DNA of 44,624 bases from positions 1 through 44,624 of the forward strand of contig RPRI01000029.1 in assembly GCA_003818505.1 (NCBI GenBank). The letters are read 5' to 3'. Both the position numbers and the translations under genes were made by a program. The notes below the pieces were generated by a model. It saw nothing but the letters and a program-made list of their open reading frames with translations, had not been told where the DNA came from and ran no database searches. Numbering within the stretch: the first letter of the stretch is position 1; each line of letters begins with the position of its first letter. Shown here in pieces: positions 18,087-27,678 of the stretch. The DNA is from Desulfobacteraceae bacterium (GTDB taxonomy: Bacteria > Desulfobacterota > Desulfobacteria > Desulfobacterales > RPRI01).

Positions 18087-19439
18087 TTAAAGCTCTTCTC
18101 GGATTTTTGCAAGTGTCGACTCAACCAGGTCTCTTATCTCTTTCAGCCTTTTTTCCGTCATAGCCTCGAATCTGAGCACAAGCGCAGGCTGTGTGTTGGA
18201 TGCCCGAACAAGCCCCCACCCGTCTTCAAAGAGAACCCTTACCCCGTCGATATCAATAATCTTGTAGTTTTTCCGGAAAAAGTCCGTAACTTGTTTTACG
18301 AGGGCGAATTTCTTGTCATCCGGGCAATCAACCCTGATTTCGGGTGTTGAATATGTTTTGGGAACATCGGATAAGAGCCCGGAAATTTTCTTTCCGGTAT
18401 CTGCGATTATTTCAAGAAGCCGGCAGGATGCATAGACCGCGTCGTCAAAACCGAAATACCGGTCGGCAAAAAACATGTGCCCGCTCATCTCTCCGGCGAG
18501 TTCGGCTTTTTCTTCTTTCATTTTTTTCTTTATGAGAGAATGGCCGGTTTTCCACATGATCGCACGCCCTCCGTGCTTGTTAATGTCGTCGTACATTGTT
18601 TTTGAACATTTGACTTCGGAGATGAAGGTTGCTCCCGGCTTTCTTGAAAGAATCTCCCTTGAAAAAATAATCATGAGCTGATCGCCGAAAACAATATTGC
18701 CCTTCTCGTCGACAACGCCGATGCGGTCTCCGTCTCCGTCGTAACCGATTCCGATGTCGAGGCCTTTTTCCTTAACAAGCGCTATCAGGTCTTTCATATT
18801 CTTTAAAACAGTCGGATCAGCTTCATGGTTAGGGAACCTGCCGTCCATATCGCAATAAATATCATAAACTTCACATCCAAGACTCTTTAAAACGGGGACT
18901 GCAAGCACACCGGCTGTGCCGTTTCCTGCATCAATTCCGACTTTCAGAGATCTTGATATAGATATGTTATTATTCAGAAATTCCTTATATGGCGTAATCA
19001 CGTTGGCAGATGAACGGGAGCCTTTTCCCGATAAAAACGCTTTTTTATTAATGATTTCGTATATTTCAAGAAGCTCTTTTCCGTGCAGCGAGTCGGAGTC
19101 GATACACACCTTAAAGCCGTTATACTCAGGAGGATTATGGCTGGCAGTGACCATAACTGCGCCTTCCAGTTTAAGATGCTGTATGGAAAAATAAAGAACA
19201 GGGGTAGGGCAGATCCCGATATCAGTGACATTGCAGCCGGTTGAAATAAGTCCTTCAATAACCTTTTCAGAATAACTGTCGGAAGTAATTCTGCAGTCGC
19301 GCCCGACAGCAAGCGTCGATTTTCCGCGTTCAAGGAGATAGGTGCCGATGCTTTTTCCTATCAAGACCACATCTTCTTCAGTTAGGTCCTTATCCGTTAC
19401 TCCTCTTATGTCGTATTCTCTGAAGATTCCGGGATTCAT
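18087..19439 (-). CDS. Phosphomannomutase/phosphoglucomutase
   Basis: FREYDIRGV, VMVTASHNPPEYNGFKV, GIGYDGDGDRIGVVDEKG; ATG 19439 preceded by AGGAGGGAG. Confidence 0.94.
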   Translation of the reverse strand: MNPGIFREYDIRGVTDKDLTEEDVVLIGKSIGTYLLERGKSTLAVGRDCRITSDSYSEKVIEGLISTGCNVTDIGICPTPVLYFSIQHLKLEGAVMVTASHNPPEYNGFKVCIDSDSLHGKELLEIYEIINKKAFLSGKGSRSSANVITPYKEFLNNNISISRSLKVGIDAGNGTAGVLAVPVLKSLGCEVYDIYCDMDGRFPNHEADPTVLKNMKDLIALVKEKGLDIGIGYDGDGDRIGVVDEKGNIVFGDQLMIIFSREILSRKPGATFISEVKCSKTMYDDINKHGGRAIMWKTGHSLIKKKMKEEKAELAGEMSGHMFFADRYFGFDDAVYASCRLLEIIADTGKKISGLLSDVPKTYSTPEIRVDCPDDKKFALVKQVTDFFRKNYKIIDIDGVRVLFEDGWGLVRASNTQPALVLRFEAMTEKRLKEIRDLVESTLAKIREEL

Positions 19440-19560
19440 GATTCTCCCTCCTTTTCTGTAGACCAATGATTTTAGTGATTCTCAGAATAATATTCCTGTT
19501 AGAGCTCCTTTACCTTGTTTGCAATAAAGACGATATTCCGATCTTTTGCTCAGATCACTT

Positions 19561-20994
19561 TCATCCTTTCAATACAGCCAATGGTCTGAGCTTTGCAACC
19601 TTTCTTGAAATGCCTGCCCCATGAACCACATCGACTACCTGTGAAACATCCTTGTATGCTTCCGGCATTTCTTCTCCAAGGGTTGAACGCCCGGTCCATC
19701 TGACGTGAATTCCCTTCTCTTCCAGTTCTTGCTGTATGGATCTTCCCCTGCTTTTTTTCAGCGCAGCGGTTCTGCTTAAGACTCGTCCTGCCCCGTGACA
19801 TGTCGATCCGAATGTCTCCTCAAGAGCTTTTTCGGTTCCGGCAAGAACATACGATGCCCGTCCCATATCACCCGGAACAAGTATCGGCTGGCCGACAGGT
19901 CTGTATTTTTCGCAGACGGATTCATGGCCGGGAGGAAAGGCTCTTGTGGCGCCCTTTCTGTGCACGCAGACTGTACGTTTTTTTCCGTCAACCATGTGTG
20001 TTTCTTTTTTTGCGATATTATGGCAAACATCATAAACAAGGTTCATGCCCAGATTTCGCGGCCCTATTCCCAGAACATGCTGGAAGATTTCGCGGGCCCT
20101 GTGCAATAGTATCTGCCTGTTTGCCCAGGCATAGTTGGCCGCACACGCCATGGCGTTAAAGTAGCTTGTGCCTTCATGAGAGTTTATCATTGAACAGGCT
20201 AGCTGCCTGTCAGGAATCTCGAAACCGAGTTTTTTGACATTTTTTGTCATGCGGGACAGGAAATCATCGCAAACCTGGTACCCCAAGCCCCTTGAACCGG
20301 TATGGAGAATAAGGGTTACCTGGTCCTCAAAAAGTCCGAAAACGCGGGCTGTATCAGTATCATAAATTTTTTCCACCAGGCCGATTTCAACAAAATGATT
20401 TCCGGAGCCAAGCGTTCCAAGCTGCCTTAATCCTCTTTCCAGGGCTTTATCGCCAACAGTATCAGGGTCGGCATTTTGCATGCATCCGAAGTCTTCCGTG
20501 TGTTCTATGTCGGATTCCTGACCCATGCCATGTCTCAAAGCCCACTTGCTTCCCTCTTTTAAAACCTTCTTTTCTTCCGAATATGTCAGTTTTATTGACC
20601 CGGTTGATCCGACACCGGAAGGTATATCCCGGTACATTGCATTGACAAGCTCTTCAAGTTTTCCACGCACATCTTTTACTGTAAGCAGTGTTGCTGCAAG
20701 GCGAACCCCGCAGTTTATGTCGTAACCAACTCCCCCGGGAGATATGATTCCTGTTTCCCAGTCGAATGCGGCAACTCCTCCTATAGGAAAACCGTATCCC
20801 CAGTGAATATCAGGCATTGCTAGAGATGCTCGTATTATTCCGGGAAGAGTCGCTACATTTGCAACCTGTTTTACGGCTTCTTCCTGTTGAATGCTTTCGA
20901 TCATCGATTCGCCGGCGTAAATAATCCCCGGGACACGCATCTGCCCGATTTTTGGAACCTCCCACCGGTAATCGTCTATTTTTCTCAATTCCAT
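19561..20994 (-). CDS. rtcB: RtcB family RNA ligase
   Basis: IGGVAAFDWETGIISPGGVGYDINCGVRL, GSGNHFVEIG, LHTGSRGLGYQ, HRKGATRAFPPGH, STCHGAGRVLSRTAA. Confidence 0.95.
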   Translation of the reverse strand: MELRKIDDYRWEVPKIGQMRVPGIIYAGESMIESIQQEEAVKQVANVATLPGIIRASLAMPDIHWGYGFPIGGVAAFDWETGIISPGGVGYDINCGVRLAATLLTVKDVRGKLEELVNAMYRDIPSGVGSTGSIKLTYSEEKKVLKEGSKWALRHGMGQESDIEHTEDFGCMQNADPDTVGDKALERGLRQLGTLGSGNHFVEIGLVEKIYDTDTARVFGLFEDQVTLILHTGSRGLGYQVCDDFLSRMTKNVKKLGFEIPDRQLACSMINSHEGTSYFNAMACAANYAWANRQILLHRAREIFQHVLGIGPRNLGMNLVYDVCHNIAKKETHMVDGKKRTVCVHRKGATRAFPPGHESVCEKYRPVGQPILVPGDMGRASYVLAGTEKALEETFGSTCHGAGRVLSRTAALKKSRGRSIQQELEEKGIHVRWTGRSTLGEEMPEAYKDVSQVVDVVHGAGISRKVAKLRPLAVLKG

Positions 20995-21110
20995 AGCCTT
21001 TACCCCGAACCTTCGAATCCTTGACCCATTGAATCCTTATAGTAGCACCAACTCTTTTGGAGATAACCCCATTTCTTTAATTATGACTGAAGCGGTCTTT
21101 AAAACATGCT

Positions 21111-21524
21111 CTATACATCAAATATTATTCCGGCTTCCCATGATCTATCTTTCTGCTCAACCCTTATCTGGTGATAAGTAACGGCTTTCAATTCACTTTT
21201 TATCAGATGGCGCTCCGGAGCGAAAGGTTCGTATTTCACAATTGCGGACAGGGTATACTCTGAAAAGGATACTATATCTATTATCTTAACAAGTAAACCC
21301 TTCCCTGTCCATAGATATAAAAGCTCTCTCAACCAGTTTACCATGAGATCGGGCCAGTCTTCCCCTGTTGTATTCAAGTCTGTTTCATACAATGCAGTCA
21401 AACGGTTTGCATCGGTTATTACGTCTAACATAGCATAACCTGCGTTTTCGAAAAGCTCCTTCAGGCAGGAACCGGAAACTTCTATTCCCATGTCGGCGGT
21501 ATGGTCTATAAGTTTGTATGTCAT
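21111..21524 (-). CDS. Archease (RtcB activator)
   Basis: YKLIDHTADMGIEVSG ... WLRELLYLW ... EVKAVTYH-like (ELKAVTYHQIRVEQ); next to rtcB. Confidence 0.92.
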   Translation of the reverse strand: MTYKLIDHTADMGIEVSGSCLKELFENAGYAMLDVITDANRLTALYETDLNTTGEDWPDLMVNWLRELLYLWTGKGLLVKIIDIVSFSEYTLSAIVKYEPFAPERHLIKSELKAVTYHQIRVEQKDRSWEAGIIFDV

Positions 21525-23458
21525 ATAATTATTTCACCGGTTTTTTTTGTGCTGTACCCGCCCAGCGCCTCAACTCGTTTTTTGAAATCCGCCGTGTTAA
21601 TTGTTTCAAGCAGAATTTTAATGTTTTCAGTTTCAAAAAAGCCTTCCGGGATAACAAGGTCATACTGTTCCGTGACAACCGGTATAAAATCAAGATGAAG
21701 GGCGTTTGCGGCGGCGAATATGCCGAGTCCGGCATCGGCTGAGCCGCTCAGAACGGCAACAGCTACAGACATATGGGTAAATTCTTCGTTTTCATATCCC
21801 TTTATCTGTTTCGGGTCTGTTCCGGTCTGCTTCAGCCTGTAATCGAGCAGTATTCTTGTTCCCGAGCCGCCCTGCCGGTTGATAAATGCGATATCCTGAC
21901 GGGCAAGATCCCCGATCCCTTTGATGTTTTTTGGATTTCCCTTTGCAACAATAAGCCCCTGATCCCTGAAGACAAGGTTGACAAGCTTTATTCTCATATC
22001 CGGAAGATATTTTTTTATGTATGATACATTGTATGAGCCGTCTGCTGTGTCGAGAAGATGTGAACCTGCAAGGTGACATACGCCGTTTTTTATTGCCATG
22101 AGACCGCCCATGCTGCCGACATGACTTGAAGAGAGGGTGAGGTTTCTGCTCCCCTCCTTTATTATATCCGCAAGAACATCAAGCGTATTGTCATGGCTTC
22201 CGACTACAACGATCGTGTTGTTTATTGAAGAAAGCGGGCGCAGAAGTTCAGCCAGAACAGGCTCCTGAGCATTTATCCCTTCAACATGATTCGGTATGCG
22301 TATAATGCCGTCCGCTTCGGTAATCGTTGTGATGCATCCCGCGCCTCTCGGAAGGATAGTTGCTATTACCTTGTTGCCGACTTTCCCGAGCTTTACCCGA
22401 AGAAATTCCTCCACACCCAGTTTGGATGCTATCTTTTTTGCGGGCAGAACTTCAGCTTTCTGCCTTTCTTTCTCAGGCTGCCCAAGCATTTTGCATATTA
22501 CCGGATGGACAAACTGTTCAAAGGCAACAATTGCCGATACCGGATATCCCGGGATCCCAAAAACAGGTTTATTGCTGACGGATCCAATTACAACAGGTTT
22601 TCCAGGCATTATGGTGACACCGTGAACAAGCACCTCTCCTGCTTCAAGTATAATGCTTTTGGCATAATCTTCTGTTCCGGCGGATGACCCGCCTATTATA
22701 AGAACTATATCATATGCGCTCTTTATGCCTTTTAATAAAGCCTCTTTTATTTTCCCCGCGTCATCTTTTATTTTATCATGCCTTTCGTAAACTCCTCCTG
22801 AAGACTCAACGAGTTTGCCAAGGACAAAGGAATTTGTTTCGAGAACCTGACCAGGATTTAGCTGATCAATATCAACCCCGCTCCAGTCGACAAGTTCCGA
22901 TCCGGTCGGAATTATCAGAACACGGGGTTTTTTTCTCACGGAAACAGAAAAAATACCGCCTGATAGAAGCGCGCCTACACAGTAAGAAGTAATAACGTGA
23001 TTTCGGGGAAACAAAAGCTCTGTTGCAACGATATCTTCTCCCATTTTTCTTACATGCTGCCAGGGTATGGCAGGTGCTTCTATTTCAATCCGGTTATCAT
23101 CGAGGATATTTACATGTTCAATCATTATTACTGAATTTGTCTCTTTCGGCAGCACATGTCCGGTGTTGAGAAAAAAAGCATCCTTGTTTACGATAAGCTG
23201 TTTCGGCAGCGTTTCGCTTGCCCCGAAAGTGTTTTCCGCTTTTACTGCAATGCCGTCCATTGCCGCGGAGTGAAAGTTGGGGGATGAAAGTTTTGCGCTG
23301 ACAGCTTCAGCAGTTACCCTGCCTATTGCATCCGGAACCGGAACTGTTTCACCTGAAAGGCTTTTAATATGAGAAAACTCTGTAAAAAGGATCTCCCTGG
23401 CTTCTGCAAGGGTCTTCATTTTCAAATAGATGTTGCGTGCGCTCATGACCAACTCCAT
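21521..23458 (-). CDS. MoeA-type molybdopterin molybdotransferase fused to a periplasmic-binding-like (ModA/LysR-substrate-like) domain
   Basis: MoeA motifs (AAMDGIAVKA, IIPTGSELVD, IIGGSSAGTEDYAKSII, VFGIPGYPVSA) then ~200 aa with NRQGGSGTRILLDYRLKQTG. Confidence 0.9.
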   Translation of the reverse strand: MELVMSARNIYLKMKTLAEAREILFTEFSHIKSLSGETVPVPDAIGRVTAEAVSAKLSSPNFHSAAMDGIAVKAENTFGASETLPKQLIVNKDAFFLNTGHVLPKETNSVIMIEHVNILDDNRIEIEAPAIPWQHVRKMGEDIVATELLFPRNHVITSYCVGALLSGGIFSVSVRKKPRVLIIPTGSELVDWSGVDIDQLNPGQVLETNSFVLGKLVESSGGVYERHDKIKDDAGKIKEALLKGIKSAYDIVLIIGGSSAGTEDYAKSIILEAGEVLVHGVTIMPGKPVVIGSVSNKPVFGIPGYPVSAIVAFEQFVHPVICKMLGQPEKERQKAEVLPAKKIASKLGVEEFLRVKLGKVGNKVIATILPRGAGCITTITEADGIIRIPNHVEGINAQEPVLAELLRPLSSINNTIVVVGSHDNTLDVLADIIKEGSRNLTLSSSHVGSMGGLMAIKNGVCHLAGSHLLDTADGSYNVSYIKKYLPDMRIKLVNLVFRDQGLIVAKGNPKNIKGIGDLARQDIAFINRQGGSGTRILLDYRLKQTGTDPKQIKGYENEEFTHMSVAVAVLSGSADAGLGIFAAANALHLDFIPVVTEQYDLVIPEGFFETENIKILLETINTADFKKRVEALGGYSTKKTGEIII

Positions 23459-23484
23459 TTCTGATAAATCGGTTATATTTGATA

Positions 23485-23672
23485 GACTCGTAAAAAGTCA
23501 TATGTGAACGGATTTGAGATTTTTGGGAAACAGATTTTTAAAGATCTGAGCGTTAAAAATCACAAGCTGTTTGATCCCGCCTTGGGCGGGAGAGTTCTTG
23601 TGATTTAGCATAGTTATTTAAAAATCCCCAAAAAGCTCATTAAGAGAGCATATTTAGACTTTTTACGAAGCC
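23485..23672. repeat. 188-bp nested imperfect palindrome with terminal inverted repeat (C)GTAAAAAGTC
   Basis: Left GACTCGTAAAAAGTC, right GACTTTTTACGAAGCC; inner arms AAATCACAAG/CTTGTGATTT and CCCGCC-TT-GGGCGGG. Confidence 0.65.
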
Positions 23673-23679
23673 ACATATT

Positions 23680-24909
23680 TCACAACGGAAAAACTTTGAC
23701 GGCTGTCCCCTTTTCAAGCCCCTCAACGTTCTTGCCTATCTCCATCAATCCGTCAGCTTTTATCATTGTATTAATAAGCCCGGATTTCCCTAGGATGGGT
23801 TCCGCCCATAGAATACCATCTTTTTCGGTTAATCTGACCCTGATGTAATCCGTTCTTCCCTGGGCCGAAGAGACATTTCTTGAAAGTTGCGCGGAAAGGG
23901 CAAAACGGCTTTTCCGCTCCGGTGAAGAGCCGCTGATTTTTTCGATAAAAGGTTTAACTACCGCGGTAAAAACAATCATGGCTGAAACAACATGACCGGG
24001 AAGACCCCATACCTGCTTTTTACCTGATCTCGCCAGGATCGTAGGTTTTCCAGGGCTGATTGAGATTCCATGAACAATTATTTCAGAATCAGGAAGGGCG
24101 GATAAAACTTCGATTGTAAAATCGCGGGTTCCTACAGAGCTTCCTCCCGATATCAGAAGCATATCTGAAGCAAGGAGAGCTTCCCGGCATTTTCCAAGAA
24201 GATCTTTATAATCATCCTTTATAATTCCGAAAGTAGAAGGTATACCGCCGGCCTCGATCACCTGTCCTGAAAGGCTGTAGGTGTTTATATCCCGTATCTG
24301 CCCCGGTTGCGGAGTTTCAGCAAGAGGCACAACCTCATCGCCTGTTGAAATTATTCCGATTACAGGTTTTTTAAAAACCTGAACTTTTTCTTTCCCGAAA
24401 GCAGCAAGGAGACCTGTTTCCTGCGGACGTATTTTTTGTCCGGCATTAAGAACAACAGTTCCTTTGGTGAAATCCTCGCCTTTTTCAATCACATTATGTC
24501 CGGGCGCAGCGCCCTTATACACTTCTATTGTTTTTTCATCAAGAATTTCGGTGTGTTCAATCATTATAACGCTGTCGGCCCCCTTTGGCAGCATGCCTCC
24601 GGTTGATATTCTTGCGGTTTCTCCCTGTTCAACCGCAAAGGAAGGGGATTCACCCATTGCTATAGAACCGACAACATTAATATAAGCAGGGTTTTCTTCG
24701 GATGCGCCAAATGTTGACAAGGCGCATAAAGCGTATCCATCCATGGTTGAGCGGGAAAATCCGGGAAGATCAATGTCGGCAGTAATATCTTCCGCCAGAA
24801 TCCGGCCCGGTGTCTTTTCAATCAGAACCTGCTCAGTTTTAACTGTTGGAAACAAAGAGGTGTATTCAAAAACTTTATCCAAGTCTGTGACTTTAAAAAA
24901 ATCCTTCAT
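23680..24909 (-). CDS. moeA: Molybdopterin molybdotransferase MoeA
   Basis: STMDGYAL, GIISTGDEVV, ISGGSSVGTRDF, VWGLPGHVVSA. Confidence 0.93.
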   Translation of the reverse strand: MKDFFKVTDLDKVFEYTSLFPTVKTEQVLIEKTPGRILAEDITADIDLPGFSRSTMDGYALCALSTFGASEENPAYINVVGSIAMGESPSFAVEQGETARISTGGMLPKGADSVIMIEHTEILDEKTIEVYKGAAPGHNVIEKGEDFTKGTVVLNAGQKIRPQETGLLAAFGKEKVQVFKKPVIGIISTGDEVVPLAETPQPGQIRDINTYSLSGQVIEAGGIPSTFGIIKDDYKDLLGKCREALLASDMLLISGGSSVGTRDFTIEVLSALPDSEIIVHGISISPGKPTILARSGKKQVWGLPGHVVSAMIVFTAVVKPFIEKISGSSPERKSRFALSAQLSRNVSSAQGRTDYIRVRLTEKDGILWAEPILGKSGLINTMIKADGLMEIGKNVEGLEKGTAVKVFPL

Positions 24910-25013
24910 CTTTATTCCTGACTTTATGAGATTTATTGCATTTCACACGACATATAATACTAATATTTATGACTGTAAAATGTCAAAACAATAGGATCAT
25001 CTCAATCCTTGGT

Positions 25014-25138
25014 GATTTCGTAAAAAGTCTATTTTCTCACAAAGGCACTAAGAGCACCAAAAAAAATCATTTAATATTAATAAGTTAACTTTGTGATCTT
25101 TGCGGCTTGGTGTGAGGTCTTGGCTTTTTACGAAGCCG
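25014..25138. repeat. Second ~125-bp element bounded by TTCGTAAAAAGTC / GGCTTTTTACGAAGCC
   Basis: Same terminal inverted repeat core as 23485-23672 with different interior (CACAAAGGCAC...CTTTGTGATCTTTGCGG arms). Confidence 0.6.
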
Positions 25139-25232
25139 TAAATCCTTCACTTGCATTAAAATAGCAATGGTGTATAATTCCCTAAATTAAATCATACTTT
25201 TCAATTATTTTCCAAAGCAAAAAGAGGAAAAA

Positions 25233-26861
25233 ATGACAGATGAACAAGCGCCTCCGGAAACGGAATCTTTGCAACGCGCTGCAAAACCAAACTTTCTGAC
25301 AAATGTCAGATTTGATGAGTTCGAAATGCCGCCCGAGGTCCAGGCCGGCATTAAGGATGCGGGATTTGCTTTTTGTACCCCGATACAGGCGCGGGTGTTC
25401 CCGTTAGCGCTTCAAGGACAGGATGTTGCTGGCCAGGCCCAGACGGGGACCGGGAAAACAGCGGCTTTTCTGGCAACCATTGCCTCACGCATCCTTTCAT
25501 TCACCGACAGGATGCCGGGTTTGCCAGCTGCTATTATTGTCGCTCCGACGCGAGAGCTGGTCCAGCAGATCTGCGAAGAAGCAGAGGTGCTTTGCAGGCA
25601 TACCGGTTTAAAGATTGTGCAGGTGGTGGGAGGGGTCGATTACCAGAAGCAGGCCGATATACTACGGGGAGGAGTTGATATTGTGGTTTGCACTCCGGGG
25701 AGGATTATTGATTATTTCAAGCAGGGAATTTTCAAGACTGCGGGAATAAAAATAGCGGTGATCGATGAAGCGGACCGTCTTCTCGACCTCGGTTTTTCAA
25801 AAGATATGAGGTATATTCTGCAGAAACTTCCCCACTATATGAAAAGGCAGTCCATGCTTTTTTCGGCTACACTTTCCTACAGGGTAATGGAGCTGACCTA
25901 TGAATATATGAACCTTCCGGAATTCATTTCAGTTACGCCGGAAGAGGTGGCTGTCGACGGTATAAAACAGACTCTTTTCCATATCGGGAAAGAGAGCAAA
26001 ATGTCACTTCTGCTGGGATTGCTGAAACGCGAAGATTGGTCCAGGATACTTATTTTTGTCAATACAAGAGCGGGCGTGGACTGGGTGACCGCAAAGCTTA
26101 AAGGGAACGGGTATCCGGCCGAGGGAATAACGGGAGATCTTCCCCAGAGGAAGCGCTTCAGCCTCATGGAAAGGTATAAAAACGGAAATATAAAGATTCT
26201 GGTCGCAACCGATGTGGCCTCCCGCGGTATTCATGTGGAAGACATATCCCATGTCATCAACTATGACCTTCCCCAGGACGGGGAAAATTATGTTCACAGG
26301 ATCGGCCGTACCGCAAGAGCCGGCAAGGAGGGAATAGCGCTTTCTCTGGCCTGTGATGAATTTGTTTTAAATCTGGAAAGTATAGAAGAAAAGCTCGGCT
26401 ATAAAATACCTGTAGTCTGGCCGGAGGATGACTGGCTTGTTGAAGATAAAAGCAGGCCTGTTTACAGCGCAAGGGATAAAAGGAAAGAACCGAAAGAAAG
26501 GTTTCGAAGAGAGCGGGATAAGCAAAAAGAATTTACTCCAAGAGCGTTCGCCGGACCCCCTGTTAAAGAGGATGAGGAAAAACCCAAAAAAAATCGTTTC
26601 CCGGGCAGCTTTTTCGGATTCGGGCCGGAACCAGATCCGGAAGAAAAGATGGAATCCGAAGAAAATCCGGAGCCTCAGGAAAGCACGGAACCGCCGGCTG
26701 AGCAGAAGCAGAATGCAAGGCCGAAAAAAAGGCGCAGATACAGAAAGAAAAGCAGGCCAAAAGCCCCGGTTGCAGTCAATGAAGCGGCAGGGGTTGCAGA
26801 AACCGGCAAAGCTCCTGAACAGAGTGACCACCCGAATTCCGGACCTATTTCTCCCGTTTAA
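25233..26861 (+). CDS. DEAD-box ATP-dependent RNA helicase with long basic C-terminal tail
   Basis: AQTGTGKTAAFL, PTRELVQQI, VIDEADRLLDLGF, SATLS, HRIGRTARAGKEG; K/R/E/P-rich tail from about aa 400. Confidence 0.95.
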   Translation: MTDEQAPPETESLQRAAKPNFLTNVRFDEFEMPPEVQAGIKDAGFAFCTPIQARVFPLALQGQDVAGQAQTGTGKTAAFLATIASRILSFTDRMPGLPAAIIVAPTRELVQQICEEAEVLCRHTGLKIVQVVGGVDYQKQADILRGGVDIVVCTPGRIIDYFKQGIFKTAGIKIAVIDEADRLLDLGFSKDMRYILQKLPHYMKRQSMLFSATLSYRVMELTYEYMNLPEFISVTPEEVAVDGIKQTLFHIGKESKMSLLLGLLKREDWSRILIFVNTRAGVDWVTAKLKGNGYPAEGITGDLPQRKRFSLMERYKNGNIKILVATDVASRGIHVEDISHVINYDLPQDGENYVHRIGRTARAGKEGIALSLACDEFVLNLESIEEKLGYKIPVVWPEDDWLVEDKSRPVYSARDKRKEPKERFRRERDKQKEFTPRAFAGPPVKEDEEKPKKNRFPGSFFGFGPEPDPEEKMESEENPEPQESTEPPAEQKQNARPKKRRRYRKKSRPKAPVAVNEAAGVAETGKAPEQSDHPNSGPISPV

Positions 26862-26870
26862 TCGGGAGAA
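26849..26870 (+). terminator. Stem-loop TTCTCCCG-TTTAAT-CGGGAGAA spanning the helicase stop codon
   Basis: 8-bp perfect stem, stop TAA in the loop; no clear U-tract. Confidence 0.3.
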
Positions 26871-26906
26871 GAACCTAACATTCTAAGTTATTTGTAGACA
26901 GCCACT

Positions 26907-27656
26907 ATGGGGTATGTTTTTAACGGTAAAGACATAAAAGAATACGACCGGTGGTTCGAAAAACCTCGGAACAGGTTTATGTACATTATCGAAAAAAACC
27001 TCATGCTGGATATGCTGCGGCCGGCAAGAGGTGAATCTGTTCTCGATATCGGCTGTGGAACAGGTGAGAGCCTGATTCCTTTTGTTGAAACCGGCCTTTC
27101 CGTTACAGGAATAGATCCTTCGCAGCATATGCTCGATTGCGCATTAAAAAAACTCGGGAACCGAGTTGAACTCCGACGCAGTTTTGCAGAAGAGCTTCCG
27201 TTTGATGATAATTCCTTTAATTACGCTTCATTTTTCACGTCGCTTGAATTTGTAAATGATCCGAAAAAGGCGCTGGAAGAGGCCTGCAGGGTCGCAAAAG
27301 ACAAAATATTCATCGGGATTTTAAACAGTCATTCTATTAATGTTTTCGGCATGCGCATAAAAGGGCTCTTTTCCGGTTCGGTATACAGGAGCGCTAATTT
27401 TTACAATATCTGGGAAGTAAAAGCGATTGTAAGGGAAATTTTAGGCGATGTTCCGGTATCGTGGGCGACGGTGTACAGGGTTCCCCTGATTACCCGGGCA
27501 ACCGCCGAAAAAATTGAGCAAACCGGGTACGCAAAAAAATATCCTTTTGGAACATTTGCCGGGATTGTTGTCACGCTAGTCCCGAGATTCAGAACAAGAC
27601 CGCTTGCAATATACCCGGCAAAGCAGACCCAGACCACGGGCGCCATTGCCGGGTAG
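26907..27656 (+). CDS. Class I SAM-dependent methyltransferase (type 11)
   Basis: VLDIGCGTGESLIPF motif I, ELPFDDNSFNYASFF. Confidence 0.88.
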   Translation: MGYVFNGKDIKEYDRWFEKPRNRFMYIIEKNLMLDMLRPARGESVLDIGCGTGESLIPFVETGLSVTGIDPSQHMLDCALKKLGNRVELRRSFAEELPFDDNSFNYASFFTSLEFVNDPKKALEEACRVAKDKIFIGILNSHSINVFGMRIKGLFSGSVYRSANFYNIWEVKAIVREILGDVPVSWATVYRVPLITRATAEKIEQTGYAKKYPFGTFAGIVVTLVPRFRTRPLAIYPAKQTQTTGAIAG

Positions 27657-27678
27657 CCCGTGATACGGAGGACCTGTC

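Noticed and set aside
25373-25678. Plus-strand alternate-frame ORFs inside the DEAD-box helicase
   Set aside because: Overlapping frame of a strongly conserved gene in GC-rich sequence; no independent evidence.
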